Source of the DNA: Piscirickettsiaceae bacterium
Lineage (GTDB): Bacteria; Pseudomonadota; Gammaproteobacteria; Nitrosococcales; Methylophagaceae
Direction: 5' to 3'
Assembly (NCBI GenBank): GCA_018646825.1
Contig: JABGUA010000006.1
Location: 1-14,047, forward strand
Length of the DNA stretch: 14,047 nucleotides
Both the position numbers and the translations under genes were made by a program. Within the stretch, counting starts at the first letter, position 1. Each line of letters begins with the position of its first letter. This document shows positions 7,230-14,047 of the stretch, one piece after another. Under the pieces are notes generated by a model. The model made no database searches and was not told the origin of the DNA. It saw only the letters and a program-made list of their open reading frames with translations.

Positions 7230-7445
7230 ATGCCATCAGTTCGTCTAAAAGAAAACGAGCCCTTTGATATTGCTCTACGTCGTTTCAAACGTGCTTGTGA
7301 AAAAGCAGGTACTGTTGCAGAAGCAAGAGCGCGCGAAGCTTACGAAAAGCCAACAACTGTACGTAAGCGTGCAGCAGCGGCAGCAGTAAAACGCCACCAA
7401 AAGAAAACATCTCGTGAAAGCGCTCGCCGCATTCGCATGTACTAA
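7230..7445 (+). CDS. rpsU: 30S ribosomal protein S21
   Basis: A 71-residue, strongly basic protein of the small ribosomal subunit, needed for initiation on many mRNAs and located near the 3' end of 16S rRNA. The sequence has the same length as E. coli S21 and shares ENEPFD, ALRRFKR, CEKAG, YEKPTT and the basic C-terminus ARRIRMY. The ribosome site AGGAA at 7218-7222 is well placed. It is the first gene of the macromolecular-synthesis operon; here yqeY follows after 18 bases before dnaG is reached. Expression of the whole cluster probably depends on the upstream promoter region. Confidence 0.98.
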   Translation: MPSVRLKENEPFDIALRRFKRACEKAGTVAEARAREAYEKPTTVRKRAAAAAVKRHQKKTSRESARRIRMY

Positions 7446-7463
7446 AGCAGTATATTAATTAAT

Positions 7464-7925
7464 ATGCCTGCAGAAGCTAGCCCGTTAAAGCTAACTCTAC
7501 AAGAGTGTGTCAAGGCCGCTATGCGGGCGAAAGAAAGAGACCGCCTTGCGACATTACGCCAAATAACTGCGGCGATAAAGCAAGTCGAGGTCGACACGCG
7601 TACTGATGTAGATGATGACGGCATCATCGCCATTATGACGAAGATGTGTAAACAGCGTCGAGATTCTCTCAGCCAATTTGAAGCAGCAGGTCGCACAGAC
7701 CTAGCAGAAATTGAAGTGGCTGAGTTAGCTATCATTGAAGAGTTCATGCCAACTGCAATGACGAATGATGAAATTGCAGCGGCTATCGCAGAAACGATTG
7801 CGCAAGTAGGCGCAACTGGCCCAAAAGAAATGGGCAAGGTAATGAATTTACTCAGACCGCAAATGCAAGGTCGTGCCGATATGGGCGCGGTGAGCGGTTT
7901 AGTCAAGGCAGCGCTAACGTCATAA
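7464..7925 (+). CDS. yqeY: GatB/YqeY domain-containing protein
   Basis: A 153-residue YqeY-family protein, related to the C-terminal tRNA-binding domain of the GatB amidotransferase subunit; the cellular role of stand-alone YqeY is not established. Visible marks are AMRAKERDRLATLRQITAAIK near the N-terminus (19-39), the KQRRDSLSQFEAAGRTDLAEIE block (about 63-84), EFMPTAMTNDEI, and the C-terminal GPKEMGKVMNLLRPQMQGRADMG. The first half is helical and charged. The gene begins 18 bases after rpsU with little ribosome-site sequence. Insertion of yqeY between rpsU and dnaG is known in several gammaproteobacteria, though E. coli lacks it there. Confidence 0.9.
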   Translation: MPAEASPLKLTLQECVKAAMRAKERDRLATLRQITAAIKQVEVDTRTDVDDDGIIAIMTKMCKQRRDSLSQFEAAGRTDLAEIEVAELAIIEEFMPTAMTNDEIAAAIAETIAQVGATGPKEMGKVMNLLRPQMQGRADMGAVSGLVKAALTS

Positions 7926-7961
7926 AGACAGTGACCTTGTTAAGTCTGATAAAGGCTGAAC

Positions 7962-7990
7962 TTGGCTTACGCGAACTTTCCGGCTATAAG
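7962..7990 (+). promoter_or_regulatory. Possible internal promoter before dnaG
   Basis: TTGGCT (7962-7967) and TATAAG (7985-7990) are separated by exactly 17 bases in the 73-base yqeY-dnaG gap. A start would fall at about 7997, at the dnaG ATG itself, which would give a leaderless message, while AAGG at 7988-7991 is also a plausible ribosome site for read-through transcripts. Only one of these roles may be real. Confidence 0.25.
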
Positions 7991-7998
7991 GTCTAATT

Positions 7999-9735
7999 AT
8001 GGCCGGTCAAATTCCCCCACAATTTATTGATGACTTATTGACTCGTGTTGATATCACGGACGTCATTGATGCGCGTGTACCTTTAAAAAAAGCAGGGAAA
8101 AACCTACAAGCCTGTTGCCCTTTCCATAACGAAAAGTCACCTTCGTTTACTGTCAGTCCTGAAAAGCAGTTTTATCATTGTTTTGGTTGCGGAGCGCATG
8201 GTACTGCCATTGGCTTTTTGATGGAATATGATCAAATGAGCTTCCCTGAGTCGATTCATGAGTTGGCAGAGTCAGTGGGCATGACAGTCCCGACAACACA
8301 GTCATTAGCACCAAACCCTGCTAAGAAAAATCTGTATGACTTGCTTGATAAAGTCAGTCAGTATTATGTACATCAGTTACAGACCCATCCAAAGCGGGCC
8401 GAATTTGTTGAATACCTAAAGCGGCGGGGCTTATCTGACAAAACCGTTGAGCATTTCAATATTGGTATGGCACCAGATGGCTGGGACAATGTACTTAAAA
8501 CTTTTGGTGGAAATAAAGAGGCTATTCAACAGCTTAATGAAGCGGGCTTGTTAAGCAGCAATGATAATGGACGCACTTATGATCGCTTTCGTAATCGGGT
8601 GATGTTCCCAATTCGAGATCGGCGAGGGCGTGTGATTGGGTTTGGTGGTCGAGTTTTAGATGACAGCACGCCAAAATATCTTAATTCACCAGAAACGCCT
8701 GTATTTCACAAAGGTCATGAGTTGTATGGGTTATATCAAGCGCGTAAAGCCAATAGGCAATTAAACAGAGTTGTCATTGTTGAAGGTTATATGGATGTCA
8801 TCGCCTTGGCGGAGAAGGGGATTAGCAATGCCGTGGCGACATTGGGAACAGCAACAACTCCGGAGCATTTAAAACAACTACAACGTAGTGCACCAGAAGT
8901 TGTTTTTTGTTTTGATGGTGACCGTGCAGGGCGAGAAGCCGCATGGCGAGCAGCCGAAAATGCCTTGCCACTTTTAGGCGGTAATCACCAACTCAGGTTT
9001 ATGTTTTTACCTGATGGCGAAGATCCAGATACTTTGGTGAAAGAACAGGGTGCCGACGTCTTTAATCAAATGGTTGAACAGGCTAAGAATTATTCTGATT
9101 TCTTTTTTGAAAGTCTCGAAAGTCGGTTAGACATCAATTCTATGGATGGTCGAGCAAGGCTAGTTGAAATTGCCCGACCTTATTTGCGCCACATTCCGGC
9201 CGGCGTTTATCGAGATATGTTTGAACAGCGCTTGGCCGAGCGCGCACAAACCAGTACATCAGTGCTACAGAAGCATTTAGAGAAGCCGCCAGCAACACAA
9301 AATAAGATAAAAAAAACGGTCCAGAGTTCAAGCGGTATTTCGCCAATCAGAATGGCGATTACGATTTTGATACAACACCCAGAGCTCCATGCTTCTGTCG
9401 GAGAGTTCGATAAAATTATGGCATTGCCAGACCCTGGCGTCACAGTTTTAGCGCAGCTACTTGAAACTTTGCACCAACACCCCCATCTCAATACCGCTGC
9501 TTTATTAGAAAGGGCACGAGACACCGAACATGGCGAACATTTAAAGAAACTGGCGATCCAAACCTTAAAATTAAGTTCCGAAGAATTACAGCATGAGTTA
9601 GTGGGTGTCGTTAAACAACTACAACAACAAGCGCTAAAATTGCGTCATGAATTATTAATGGCGAAAGGTTTAAGCCAGTTGACACAAGAAGAACGACAGG
9701 AAATACAACAACTAGGCGCAATATTGAAGCGGTAA
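7999..9735 (+). CDS. dnaG: DNA primase
   Basis: A 578-residue primase that makes RNA primers for chromosome replication and works with the DnaB helicase. Three parts are visible. The N-terminal CHC2 zinc-binding domain has Cys40, His43, Cys61 and Cys64. The central RNA polymerase core contains RFRNRVMFPI (195-204), GFGGRVL, and a Toprim fold with catalytic Glu261 (VEGYMD) and Asp305/Asp307 (FDGDRAGR). A C-terminal helicase-binding region (about 430-578) is rich in Leu and Gln. The linker around 418-430 is Lys/Gln/Ser-rich and probably flexible. Length is close to E. coli DnaG (581). AAGG at 7988-7991 precedes the ATG. It sits in the standard rpsU-dnaG-rpoD order. Confidence 0.98.
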   Translation: MAGQIPPQFIDDLLTRVDITDVIDARVPLKKAGKNLQACCPFHNEKSPSFTVSPEKQFYHCFGCGAHGTAIGFLMEYDQMSFPESIHELAESVGMTVPTTQSLAPNPAKKNLYDLLDKVSQYYVHQLQTHPKRAEFVEYLKRRGLSDKTVEHFNIGMAPDGWDNVLKTFGGNKEAIQQLNEAGLLSSNDNGRTYDRFRNRVMFPIRDRRGRVIGFGGRVLDDSTPKYLNSPETPVFHKGHELYGLYQARKANRQLNRVVIVEGYMDVIALAEKGISNAVATLGTATTPEHLKQLQRSAPEVVFCFDGDRAGREAAWRAAENALPLLGGNHQLRFMFLPDGEDPDTLVKEQGADVFNQMVEQAKNYSDFFFESLESRLDINSMDGRARLVEIARPYLRHIPAGVYRDMFEQRLAERAQTSTSVLQKHLEKPPATQNKIKKTVQSSSGISPIRMAITILIQHPELHASVGEFDKIMALPDPGVTVLAQLLETLHQHPHLNTAALLERARDTEHGEHLKKLAIQTLKLSSEELQHELVGVVKQLQQQALKLRHELLMAKGLSQLTQEERQEIQQLGAILKR

Positions 9736-9760
9736 GTCTAAAAGTTGCGCATCAAAAAAC

Positions 9761-9789
9761 GTGCAAGATTAGAGGCTTATCGTTATAAT
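9761..9789 (+). promoter_or_regulatory. Possible rpoD promoter
   Basis: A perfect TATAAT at 9784-9789 lies in the 99-base dnaG-rpoD gap, with GTGCAA (9761-9766, 3 of 6) at 17 bases upstream. Transcription would begin near 9796, leaving a leader of about 39 bases. Extra rpoD promoters in this gap are common in related bacteria. Confidence 0.35.
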
Positions 9790-9834
9790 ATTCGGTTAGC
9801 ACTATTTGTCAGACATGATGAAGAAAGAGGTCAA

Positions 9835-11658
9835 ATGAAAGATCAACAATCCCGCATTAAAGCGCTTATCACCCTAGGTAAAGAGCGCGGCTACTTAACC
9901 TATGGTGAGATCAATGATCACTTACCAGAGGATATGGTCGACGCGGATCAAATTGAAGACATTATGGGTATGTTCAGCGATCTTGGCATCGTAGTACATG
10001 AAGATGGTATGGATACCGATGAGATGGAACGCTTGGCTGAAGCGGCCTCGTCAGGCGATGAAGTGTCTGCCGAAGAAGCGGCAGCGGTCTTAGCTAGTTC
10101 TGATGGTGAGTTTGGCCGTACAACGGATCCAGTTCGGATGTACATGCGTGAAATGGGATCAGTAGAGTTGTTGACCCGCGAAGGCGAAATTGTGATTGCC
10201 AAACGCATCGAAGTTGGTCTTCGAGAAAGCCTCTATATGTTGTCTACTTACCCTCCGTGTATTGCTAATTTTTTAGAGTTGTATGATGCTGTAGAAGCGG
10301 GGGAAATGCGACTTAACGAGTTAATTAAAGGCTTTATTTTACCTGAAGCAGAAGCAGCAGCATTAGCTGAAGCCGAAGCAGCTAAAGCAGCGTTGGCGGC
10401 GGCAAACCCGGATGCACAGGGTGATGAGGAAGAAGACGAAGCAGCGGTTGGCGTCGATCCCGAGGAAGCACGGGAACGTTTTGATGCTCTACGCGCAGCG
10501 AATGATAAAGCGATTAAAGCCAAAACAGAAGGTGATGCGAAACTAGCCCTTTTCAACGAAGCGGTTAGTAGCCTGTTTATGGAATTTAAATTAACACCAA
10601 AAACGTTAATATTCCTTAATGGTTTAATGGGCCAAACGGTTGAGGTCATTCGCACTCAAGAACGCAGCATTGCAAAAATTGTGGTTGACCAAGCACGAAT
10701 GAACCGTCGTGACTTCATTGACTCATTTACCGGTAATGAGGTGAATTTGGAATGGACGGACAAACATATCCGTGCGAAAAAGCATTACTCATCGACAATT
10801 AAGAAAAATTTAGACCAAGTATTAGAAGCGCAAAAGATCATGGCTACGTTGTCAGAAGAACGTGACATGGACATTGCCGAAATTAAAGAAATTAGCCGTC
10901 AAATGTCTATTTCTGAAGCCAAAGCACGTCGCGCTAAAAAAGAAATGGTCGAAGCAAACTTGCGGTTAGTGATTTCGATTGCCAAAAAATATACCAATCG
11001 CGGCCTGCAATTTTTAGATCTAATCCAAGAAGGTAATATAGGCTTGATGAAAGCTGTTGATAAATTTGAATATCAGCGGGGTTATAAGTTTTCAACCTAT
11101 GCCACTTGGTGGATTCGCCAAGCAATTACGCGTTCAATTGCTGACCAAGCCCGCACAATCCGTATTCCGGTACATATGATCGAAACAATCAACAAACTGA
11201 ATCGTATTGCCCGCCAAATGTTACAAGAAATGGGTCGTGAACCGACACCAGAAGAATTGGCAGAGCGTGTTGATATGCCAGAAGATAAAGTACGGAAAGT
11301 ATTAAAAATTTCGAAAGAACCTATTTCGATGGAAACGCCGATTGGTGATGATGAAGATTCGCATTTAGGTGATTTTGTTGAAGATGTGAATGTGATGTCA
11401 CCACAAGATTCAGCCATGATTGAAGGCTTGAGGGAAGCAACTCAAGGTATGTTAGGTGGCTTAACAGAACGTGAAGCAAAAGTATTGCGGATGCGTTTTG
11501 GTATCGATATGAATACTGATCACACCCTAGAAGAAGTCGGTAAACAATTTGATGTAACACGTGAACGTATACGCCAAATTGAAGCAAAAGCATTGCGTAA
11601 ACTACGTCATCCAACGCGTTCAGATCAATTACGTAGCTTCCTCGACACCGATAATTAA
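9835..11658 (+). CDS. rpoD: RNA polymerase sigma factor RpoD (sigma-70)
   Basis: A 607-residue primary sigma factor that directs RNA polymerase to housekeeping promoters. Region 1.1 spans about residues 1-80 (YLTYGEINDHLPEDMVD). Region 1.2 contains TTDPVRMYMREMG (96-108). The non-conserved region (about 130-365) includes an Ala/Glu-rich stretch at 171-190 followed by acidic DEEEDE. Region 2 runs 371-443 with GLQFLDLIQEGNIGLMKAVDKFEY and TYATWWIRQAI; region 3 is 450-525; region 4 ends with the helix-turn-helix VTRERIRQIEAKALRKLRHP. I start at ATG 9835, preceded by AGAGG at 9826-9830, because it matches E. coli RpoD; an upstream TTG at 9745 in frame adds 30 residues without family support. The gene is slightly shorter than E. 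coli's (613). Confidence 0.98.
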   Translation: MKDQQSRIKALITLGKERGYLTYGEINDHLPEDMVDADQIEDIMGMFSDLGIVVHEDGMDTDEMERLAEAASSGDEVSAEEAAAVLASSDGEFGRTTDPVRMYMREMGSVELLTREGEIVIAKRIEVGLRESLYMLSTYPPCIANFLELYDAVEAGEMRLNELIKGFILPEAEAAALAEAEAAKAALAAANPDAQGDEEEDEAAVGVDPEEARERFDALRAANDKAIKAKTEGDAKLALFNEAVSSLFMEFKLTPKTLIFLNGLMGQTVEVIRTQERSIAKIVVDQARMNRRDFIDSFTGNEVNLEWTDKHIRAKKHYSSTIKKNLDQVLEAQKIMATLSEERDMDIAEIKEISRQMSISEAKARRAKKEMVEANLRLVISIAKKYTNRGLQFLDLIQEGNIGLMKAVDKFEYQRGYKFSTYATWWIRQAITRSIADQARTIRIPVHMIETINKLNRIARQMLQEMGREPTPEELAERVDMPEDKVRKVLKISKEPISMETPIGDDEDSHLGDFVEDVNVMSPQDSAMIEGLREATQGMLGGLTEREAKVLRMRFGIDMNTDHTLEEVGKQFDVTRERIRQIEAKALRKLRHPTRSDQLRSFLDTDN

Positions 11659-11665
11659 TCGTTTC

Positions 11666-11742
11666 GGGCCCATAGCTCAGTTGGTTAGAGCACTCGACTC
11701 ATAATCGATTGGTCCCAGGTTCAAGTCCTGGTGGGCCCACCA
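11666..11742 (+). tRNA. ileX: tRNA-Ile2 (anticodon CAT, read as k2CAU)
   Basis: A 77-base tRNA with encoded CCA. Acceptor GGGCCCA pairs with TGGGCCC. The D-arm is GCTC-AGTTGGTTA-GAGC, the anticodon loop CTCATAA (anticodon 11700-11702), and the T-arm CCAGG-TTCAAGT-CCTGG. CAT is shared by initiator Met, elongator Met and minor Ile tRNAs. The variable segment TTGGTC and loop context resemble E. coli tRNA-Ile2, whose C34 is turned into lysidine by TilS to read AUA. A CAT tRNA just after rpoD is also known in Pseudomonas. The top pair of the anticodon stem is C27-T43, a mismatch (G-T in E. coli). U36-A37 is present, as t6A formation by TsaD requires. Elongator Met is the alternative. Confidence 0.85.
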
Positions 11743-12043
11743 AATTTTCAAGCCATTGTAAGAATACGTGGCTTGTCGATCTTCGCATCTAAGCGGTAGC
11801 ACAAAGTTAATCCCCTTTTGACATTATAAAAGTCATCAAGCACAGGCTCTCAGAGCCAAGTTGGTAGCAAAGTCAAAAATGTGTAAGATAGTGCCTTTAT
11901 ATTTGAAATAGTCGGGCTTGGAGAGCAGGGGGATTTTCTATTCAAGCACTCCGTTTTGTATTGCTAAATCACTTTAGATCATGGAAAGATGAAGCTTCGA
12001 TCTAAGTAGATGTGTAGTGTCGTTATCTAAGATTAAGATATAA
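11743..12043. other. Gene-free stretch between tRNA and GGDEF remnant
   Basis: About 300 bases with stops in all frames and no protein family I can recognise. It holds the inverted repeat at 11749-11775, a 13-base palindrome (GGCTCT-C-AGAGCC, 11845-11857) and an isolated TTGACA at 11818-11823 without a matching -10. It may be decayed sequence from the front of the GGDEF gene that follows, but I could not find the GG(D/E)EF motif itself in any frame. Confidence 0.5.
11749..11775 (+). repeat. Inverted repeat after the tRNA
   Basis: CAAGCCA (11749-11755) and TGGCTTG (11769-11775) form a perfect 7-base stem with a 13-base loop, starting 7 bases after the tRNA CCA end. No T-run follows, so it is not a standard terminator; it could be a processing signal or a Rho-linked end. 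Chance is also possible. Confidence 0.35.
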
Positions 12044-12226
12044 GGCTCTGAGCAAAAAATAAAGAGATCCATTGCAGAGCCTATCATCGAAGGAGGGGTA
12101 ACTGTAAAAATCACAGCAAGTATAGGCATAGCGGCTTTCCCCGGGCAAGGCGATTCACTAGAAGCATTATTGAACTTTGCCGACCTCTCAATGTACAAAG
12201 ATAAAGAAAAGATGAAGCAGGTCTAG
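12044..12226 (+). pseudogene. GGDEF (diguanylate cyclase) domain remnant, C-terminal part
   Basis: One frame from 12044 to the TAG at 12224-12226 gives 60 codons that match the end of a GGDEF domain: QKIKRSIAEPI, then VTVKITASIGIAAFPGQGD, then LEALLNFADLSMYKDKEK. These correspond to the helix before the final strands, the TASIG strand and the ADxAMYxAK helix of diguanylate cyclases, which make cyclic di-GMP. The catalytic GG(D/E)EF loop and everything before it are absent, a stop codon lies directly upstream in frame (12041-12043), and no start or ribosome site fits, so the piece cannot be active. It is the truncated tail of a former gene whose 5' part has been deleted or has decayed. Confidence 0.8.
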
Positions 12227-12245
12227 TTCCTGCCGTGAAACCGTA

Positions 12246-12274
12246 GTGTCTTTTATAAGAAAGTGTGGTAAAAC
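12246..12274 (+). promoter_or_regulatory. Putative promoter of the acetolactate-synthase-like gene
   Basis: TAAAAC at 12269-12274 preceded by TGG (an extended -10, TGn) and, 17 bases further up, GTGTCT at 12246-12251 (3 of 6). A start near 12281 would leave a leader of about 60 bases before the ATG. It lies 20 bases after the stop of the GGDEF remnant. Confidence 0.35.
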
Positions 12275-12339
12275 GGGGAACATTAAGACGTTTCAGAAAG
12301 CCCAGTTTATTCCGTACTTTGTGGCAAGGAATCACCCCA

Positions 12340-13980
12340 ATGAAAACATCGGATCTATTTGTTAAAGCATTAGAAAACGAAGGTGTCGAATATATTTTCG
12401 GCATCCCCGGAGAGGAAAATCTAGACTTCCTTGATTCTCTAAAAGACTCCCCTATAAAGCTAATTTTAACGCGTCATGAACAAGGTGCTGGTTTTATGGC
12501 TGCGACTTATGGGCGGTTAACCGGAAAACCAGGCGTTTGTTTGGCAACATTAGGGCCGGGCGCAACTAACTTTGTCACCCCAGCAGCCTATGCGCAATTG
12601 GGTGGTATGCCGATGCTGATGATCACGGGTCAAAAGCCGCTCAAATCTAGCAAACAGGGCCAATTTCAAATCGTTGACGTCGTCAATATGATGCGGCCCA
12701 TTACTAAGTACACCAAACAAGTTGTCCATGGCAGCAGTATTGCTGCGACAGTGCGGGAAGCCTTTCGGCTTGCAACTGAAGAACGCCCAGGCGCGGTCCA
12801 TATTGAACTACCAGAGGATATCGCAGCAGAAGATGCCGATGATCGGATGTATCAAGTGGCGACGACACGGCGGCCAGATGCCGATAATACGGCGATAAAA
12901 ACAGCAATTAAAATGCTCAAAAATGCCAAGATGCCGTTGCTCTTAGTTGGTGCGGGCGCGAACAGAAAAAGAGCCAGTGTGGCATTGACTGCATTTATTG
13001 AAAAAACAGGGATTCCTTTTTTCAATACACAAATGGGCAAAGGGGTGATCGATGAGCGCCATTCTGCATATCTAGGCACCGCAGCATTATCGGATAATGA
13101 TTTCCTCCATTGTGCGATTTCGCGTGCCGATTTAATTATTAATGTCGGTCATGATGTGATTGAAAAGCCACCGTTCTTTATGGAAGAGGGCGGAGCAAAA
13201 GTTATCCATGTTAATTTTCAGCCAGCACAAATAGATCCCGTCTACTTTCCTCAATTGGATGTTGTTGGGGATATTGCGACATCAATTAACCGTTTAACGA
13301 CGCTATTAGAACCACAACAGGGTTGGGATTTTTCCTACTTTTATCGTGTTAAAGAAGAAGTTCAGAAACGCTTATCACGTTATAGCGAAGACACTCGCTT
13401 CCCAATGCTGCCACAAAGTGCTGTTCATACTATTCGCGAGCAGTTGGATGAAGATGGCATTTTGACCTTAGATAATGGTGTTTACAAAGTTTGGTTTGCC
13501 CGTAACTATTTGTGCTACCAAAACAACTCGCTATTATTAGATAACGCGCTAGCAACGATGGGCGCGGGTTTACCATCAGGCATGTTAGCTAAACTGATTA
13601 ACCCAGAGCGTAAAGTCGTCAGCGTGTGTGGCGATGGTGGTTTCATGATGAATTCACAAGAAATGGAAACGGCAGTTAGGTTAAAGCTCGATCTTGTTGT
13701 GATTATTCTTAATGATAATGCTTACGGCATGATCAAGTGGAAACAGGAAGGTATGGGATTTGATAATTTTGGTCTTGATTATAATAATCCTGATTTCGTG
13801 AAATATGCTGAAAGTTATGGCGCACATGGTCATAGGCCAGCAAGCCATGCTGAGTTCACTGAAACCTTGGCAATGGCCCTAGAAACAAAAGGGGTGCATT
13901 TAATTGAGTTAGCCGTGGATTATTCATTAAATCATGCCATTTTAAATGAAGGTTTAAAAGAAAAAATTTGCATTTTATAA
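12340..13980 (+). CDS. ThDP-dependent acetolactate synthase-like enzyme (large subunit)
   Basis: A 546-residue protein of the acetolactate synthase/pyruvate oxidase family, which joins or decarboxylates 2-oxo acids with thiamine diphosphate. The N-terminal Pyr domain has catalytic Glu47 (RHEQGAGFMA) and LGPGATN (71-77). The middle domain spans about 185-325. The C-terminal PP domain has the ThDP motif GDGG (431-434) ending in NDN (458-460), then AYGMIKWKQ. The FQIVD segment (109-113) is like that of acetolactate synthases. No regulatory small subunit follows, so it may be a catabolic or unrelated carboligase. I start at ATG 12340, with AAGGA at 12326-12330, rather than an upstream GTG at 12265 that lacks family sequence. 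The next gene begins 13 bases later, suggesting an operon. Fold and cofactor are sure, the substrate is not. Confidence 0.85.
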   Translation: MKTSDLFVKALENEGVEYIFGIPGEENLDFLDSLKDSPIKLILTRHEQGAGFMAATYGRLTGKPGVCLATLGPGATNFVTPAAYAQLGGMPMLMITGQKPLKSSKQGQFQIVDVVNMMRPITKYTKQVVHGSSIAATVREAFRLATEERPGAVHIELPEDIAAEDADDRMYQVATTRRPDADNTAIKTAIKMLKNAKMPLLLVGAGANRKRASVALTAFIEKTGIPFFNTQMGKGVIDERHSAYLGTAALSDNDFLHCAISRADLIINVGHDVIEKPPFFMEEGGAKVIHVNFQPAQIDPVYFPQLDVVGDIATSINRLTTLLEPQQGWDFSYFYRVKEEVQKRLSRYSEDTRFPMLPQSAVHTIREQLDEDGILTLDNGVYKVWFARNYLCYQNNSLLLDNALATMGAGLPSGMLAKLINPERKVVSVCGDGGFMMNSQEMETAVRLKLDLVVIILNDNAYGMIKWKQEGMGFDNFGLDYNNPDFVKYAESYGAHGHRPASHAEFTETLAMALETKGVHLIELAVDYSLNHAILNEGLKEKICIL

Positions 13981-13993
13981 GGGAGCGAAAAAC

Positions 13994-14047
13994 ATGACTA
14001 AGGTTGAACATTTCCCTTTAATGCTGGCGGGTAGTAACAAACGTAAC
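13994..14047 (+). CDS. Start of next gene, possibly an aldehyde dehydrogenase (partial)
   Basis: Only 18 codons are inside the window: MTKVEHFPLMLAGSNKRN, with no stop. A ribosome site GGGAG (13981-13985) directly follows the stop of the ThDP enzyme, so the two are probably cotranscribed. The FPLxLAG pattern resembles the N-terminus of NAD-dependent aldehyde dehydrogenases, and as I recall genes of that family follow similar acetolactate-synthase-like genes in other gammaproteobacteria. With so little sequence the identification is a guess from pattern and context; that it is a real coding start is well supported. Confidence 0.45.
   Translation, partial: MTKVEHFPLMLAGSNKRN

Noticed and set aside
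9745..9834. 30-residue N-terminal extension of RpoD from a TTG start
   Set aside because: It overlaps the likely promoter region, has no homology to sigma-70 region 1.1, and the ATG at 9835 has its own ribosome site.
11818..11823. Consensus -35 TTGACA
   Set aside because: No acceptable -10 at 16-18 bases and no gene downstream within reach.
11845..11857. Perfect 13-base palindrome, and a related GGCTCTG/CAGAGCC pair at 12044-12050 and 12075-12081
   Set aside because: Short, with no adjacent promoter or T-run; the second pair lies in the GGDEF coding remnant. Likely chance.
11974..12198. Minus-strand ORF of 74 codons
   Set aside because: It is antisense to the GGDEF remnant, has no ribosome site and no family-like sequence; it is a shadow.
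11666..12339. Integrative-element attachment site at the tRNA 3' end
   Set aside because: I found no repeat of the tRNA 3' sequence downstream and no integrase or phage gene.
12111..12404. Minus-strand ORF of 97 codons
   Set aside because: It covers the GGDEF remnant and the start of the ThDP enzyme in the reverse direction, with no domain pattern.

Overview
This is a chromosomal housekeeping region of a gammaproteobacterium of moderate GC content. The gene order is typical of that class: a yibN-type rhodanese, grxC, secB and gpsA at the left; folB, plsY and tsaD in the middle; then the macromolecular-synthesis cluster rpsU-dnaG-rpoD. RpoD, SecB, FolB and FolM closely resemble the E. coli proteins as I know them. 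I cannot name a genus from the sequence alone.

Layout. Bases 1-1958 (+) hold the end of a rhodanese-domain gene, grxC (glutaredoxin 3), secB (export chaperone) and gpsA (glycerol-3-phosphate dehydrogenase), closely spaced. Bases 2005-2592 (-) hold a cytochrome b561 gene broken by two in-frame stop codons. Bases 2698-3873 (-) encode a MidA/NDUFAF7-type methyltransferase. Its start codon overlaps that of the divergent pteridine reductase gene folM (+, 3872-4606). The end of folM overlaps the end of folK, which follows folB on the minus strand, so this is a small pterin/folate cluster. plsY (+) and tsaD (-) converge with 4 bases between them. A divergent promoter region (7088-7229) separates tsaD from rpsU-yqeY-dnaG-rpoD (+). 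A tRNA with anticodon CAT, most likely tRNA-Ile2, lies 7 bases after rpoD.

Bases 11743-12339 have no intact gene, but 12044-12226 encode the C-terminal third of a GGDEF (diguanylate cyclase) domain, a remnant absent from simple ORF lists. The window ends with a large ThDP-dependent acetolactate-synthase-like enzyme (12340-13980) and the first 18 codons of a cotranscribed gene, perhaps an aldehyde dehydrogenase.

Functional links. GpsA supplies glycerol-3-phosphate and PlsY acylates it. FolB and FolK are consecutive folate-pathway steps, with FolM acting on related pterins. TsaD modifies A37 of ANN-decoding tRNAs, and the tRNA in this window has the required U36-A37. RpsU, DnaG and RpoD serve translation, replication and transcription initiation.

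I found no CRISPR array, insertion sequence, phage gene or convincing new system. The points most worth checking are gene decay (b561, GGDEF), the overlapping start codons, the rhodanese lacking its catalytic cysteine, and the ThDP enzyme of unproven substrate.
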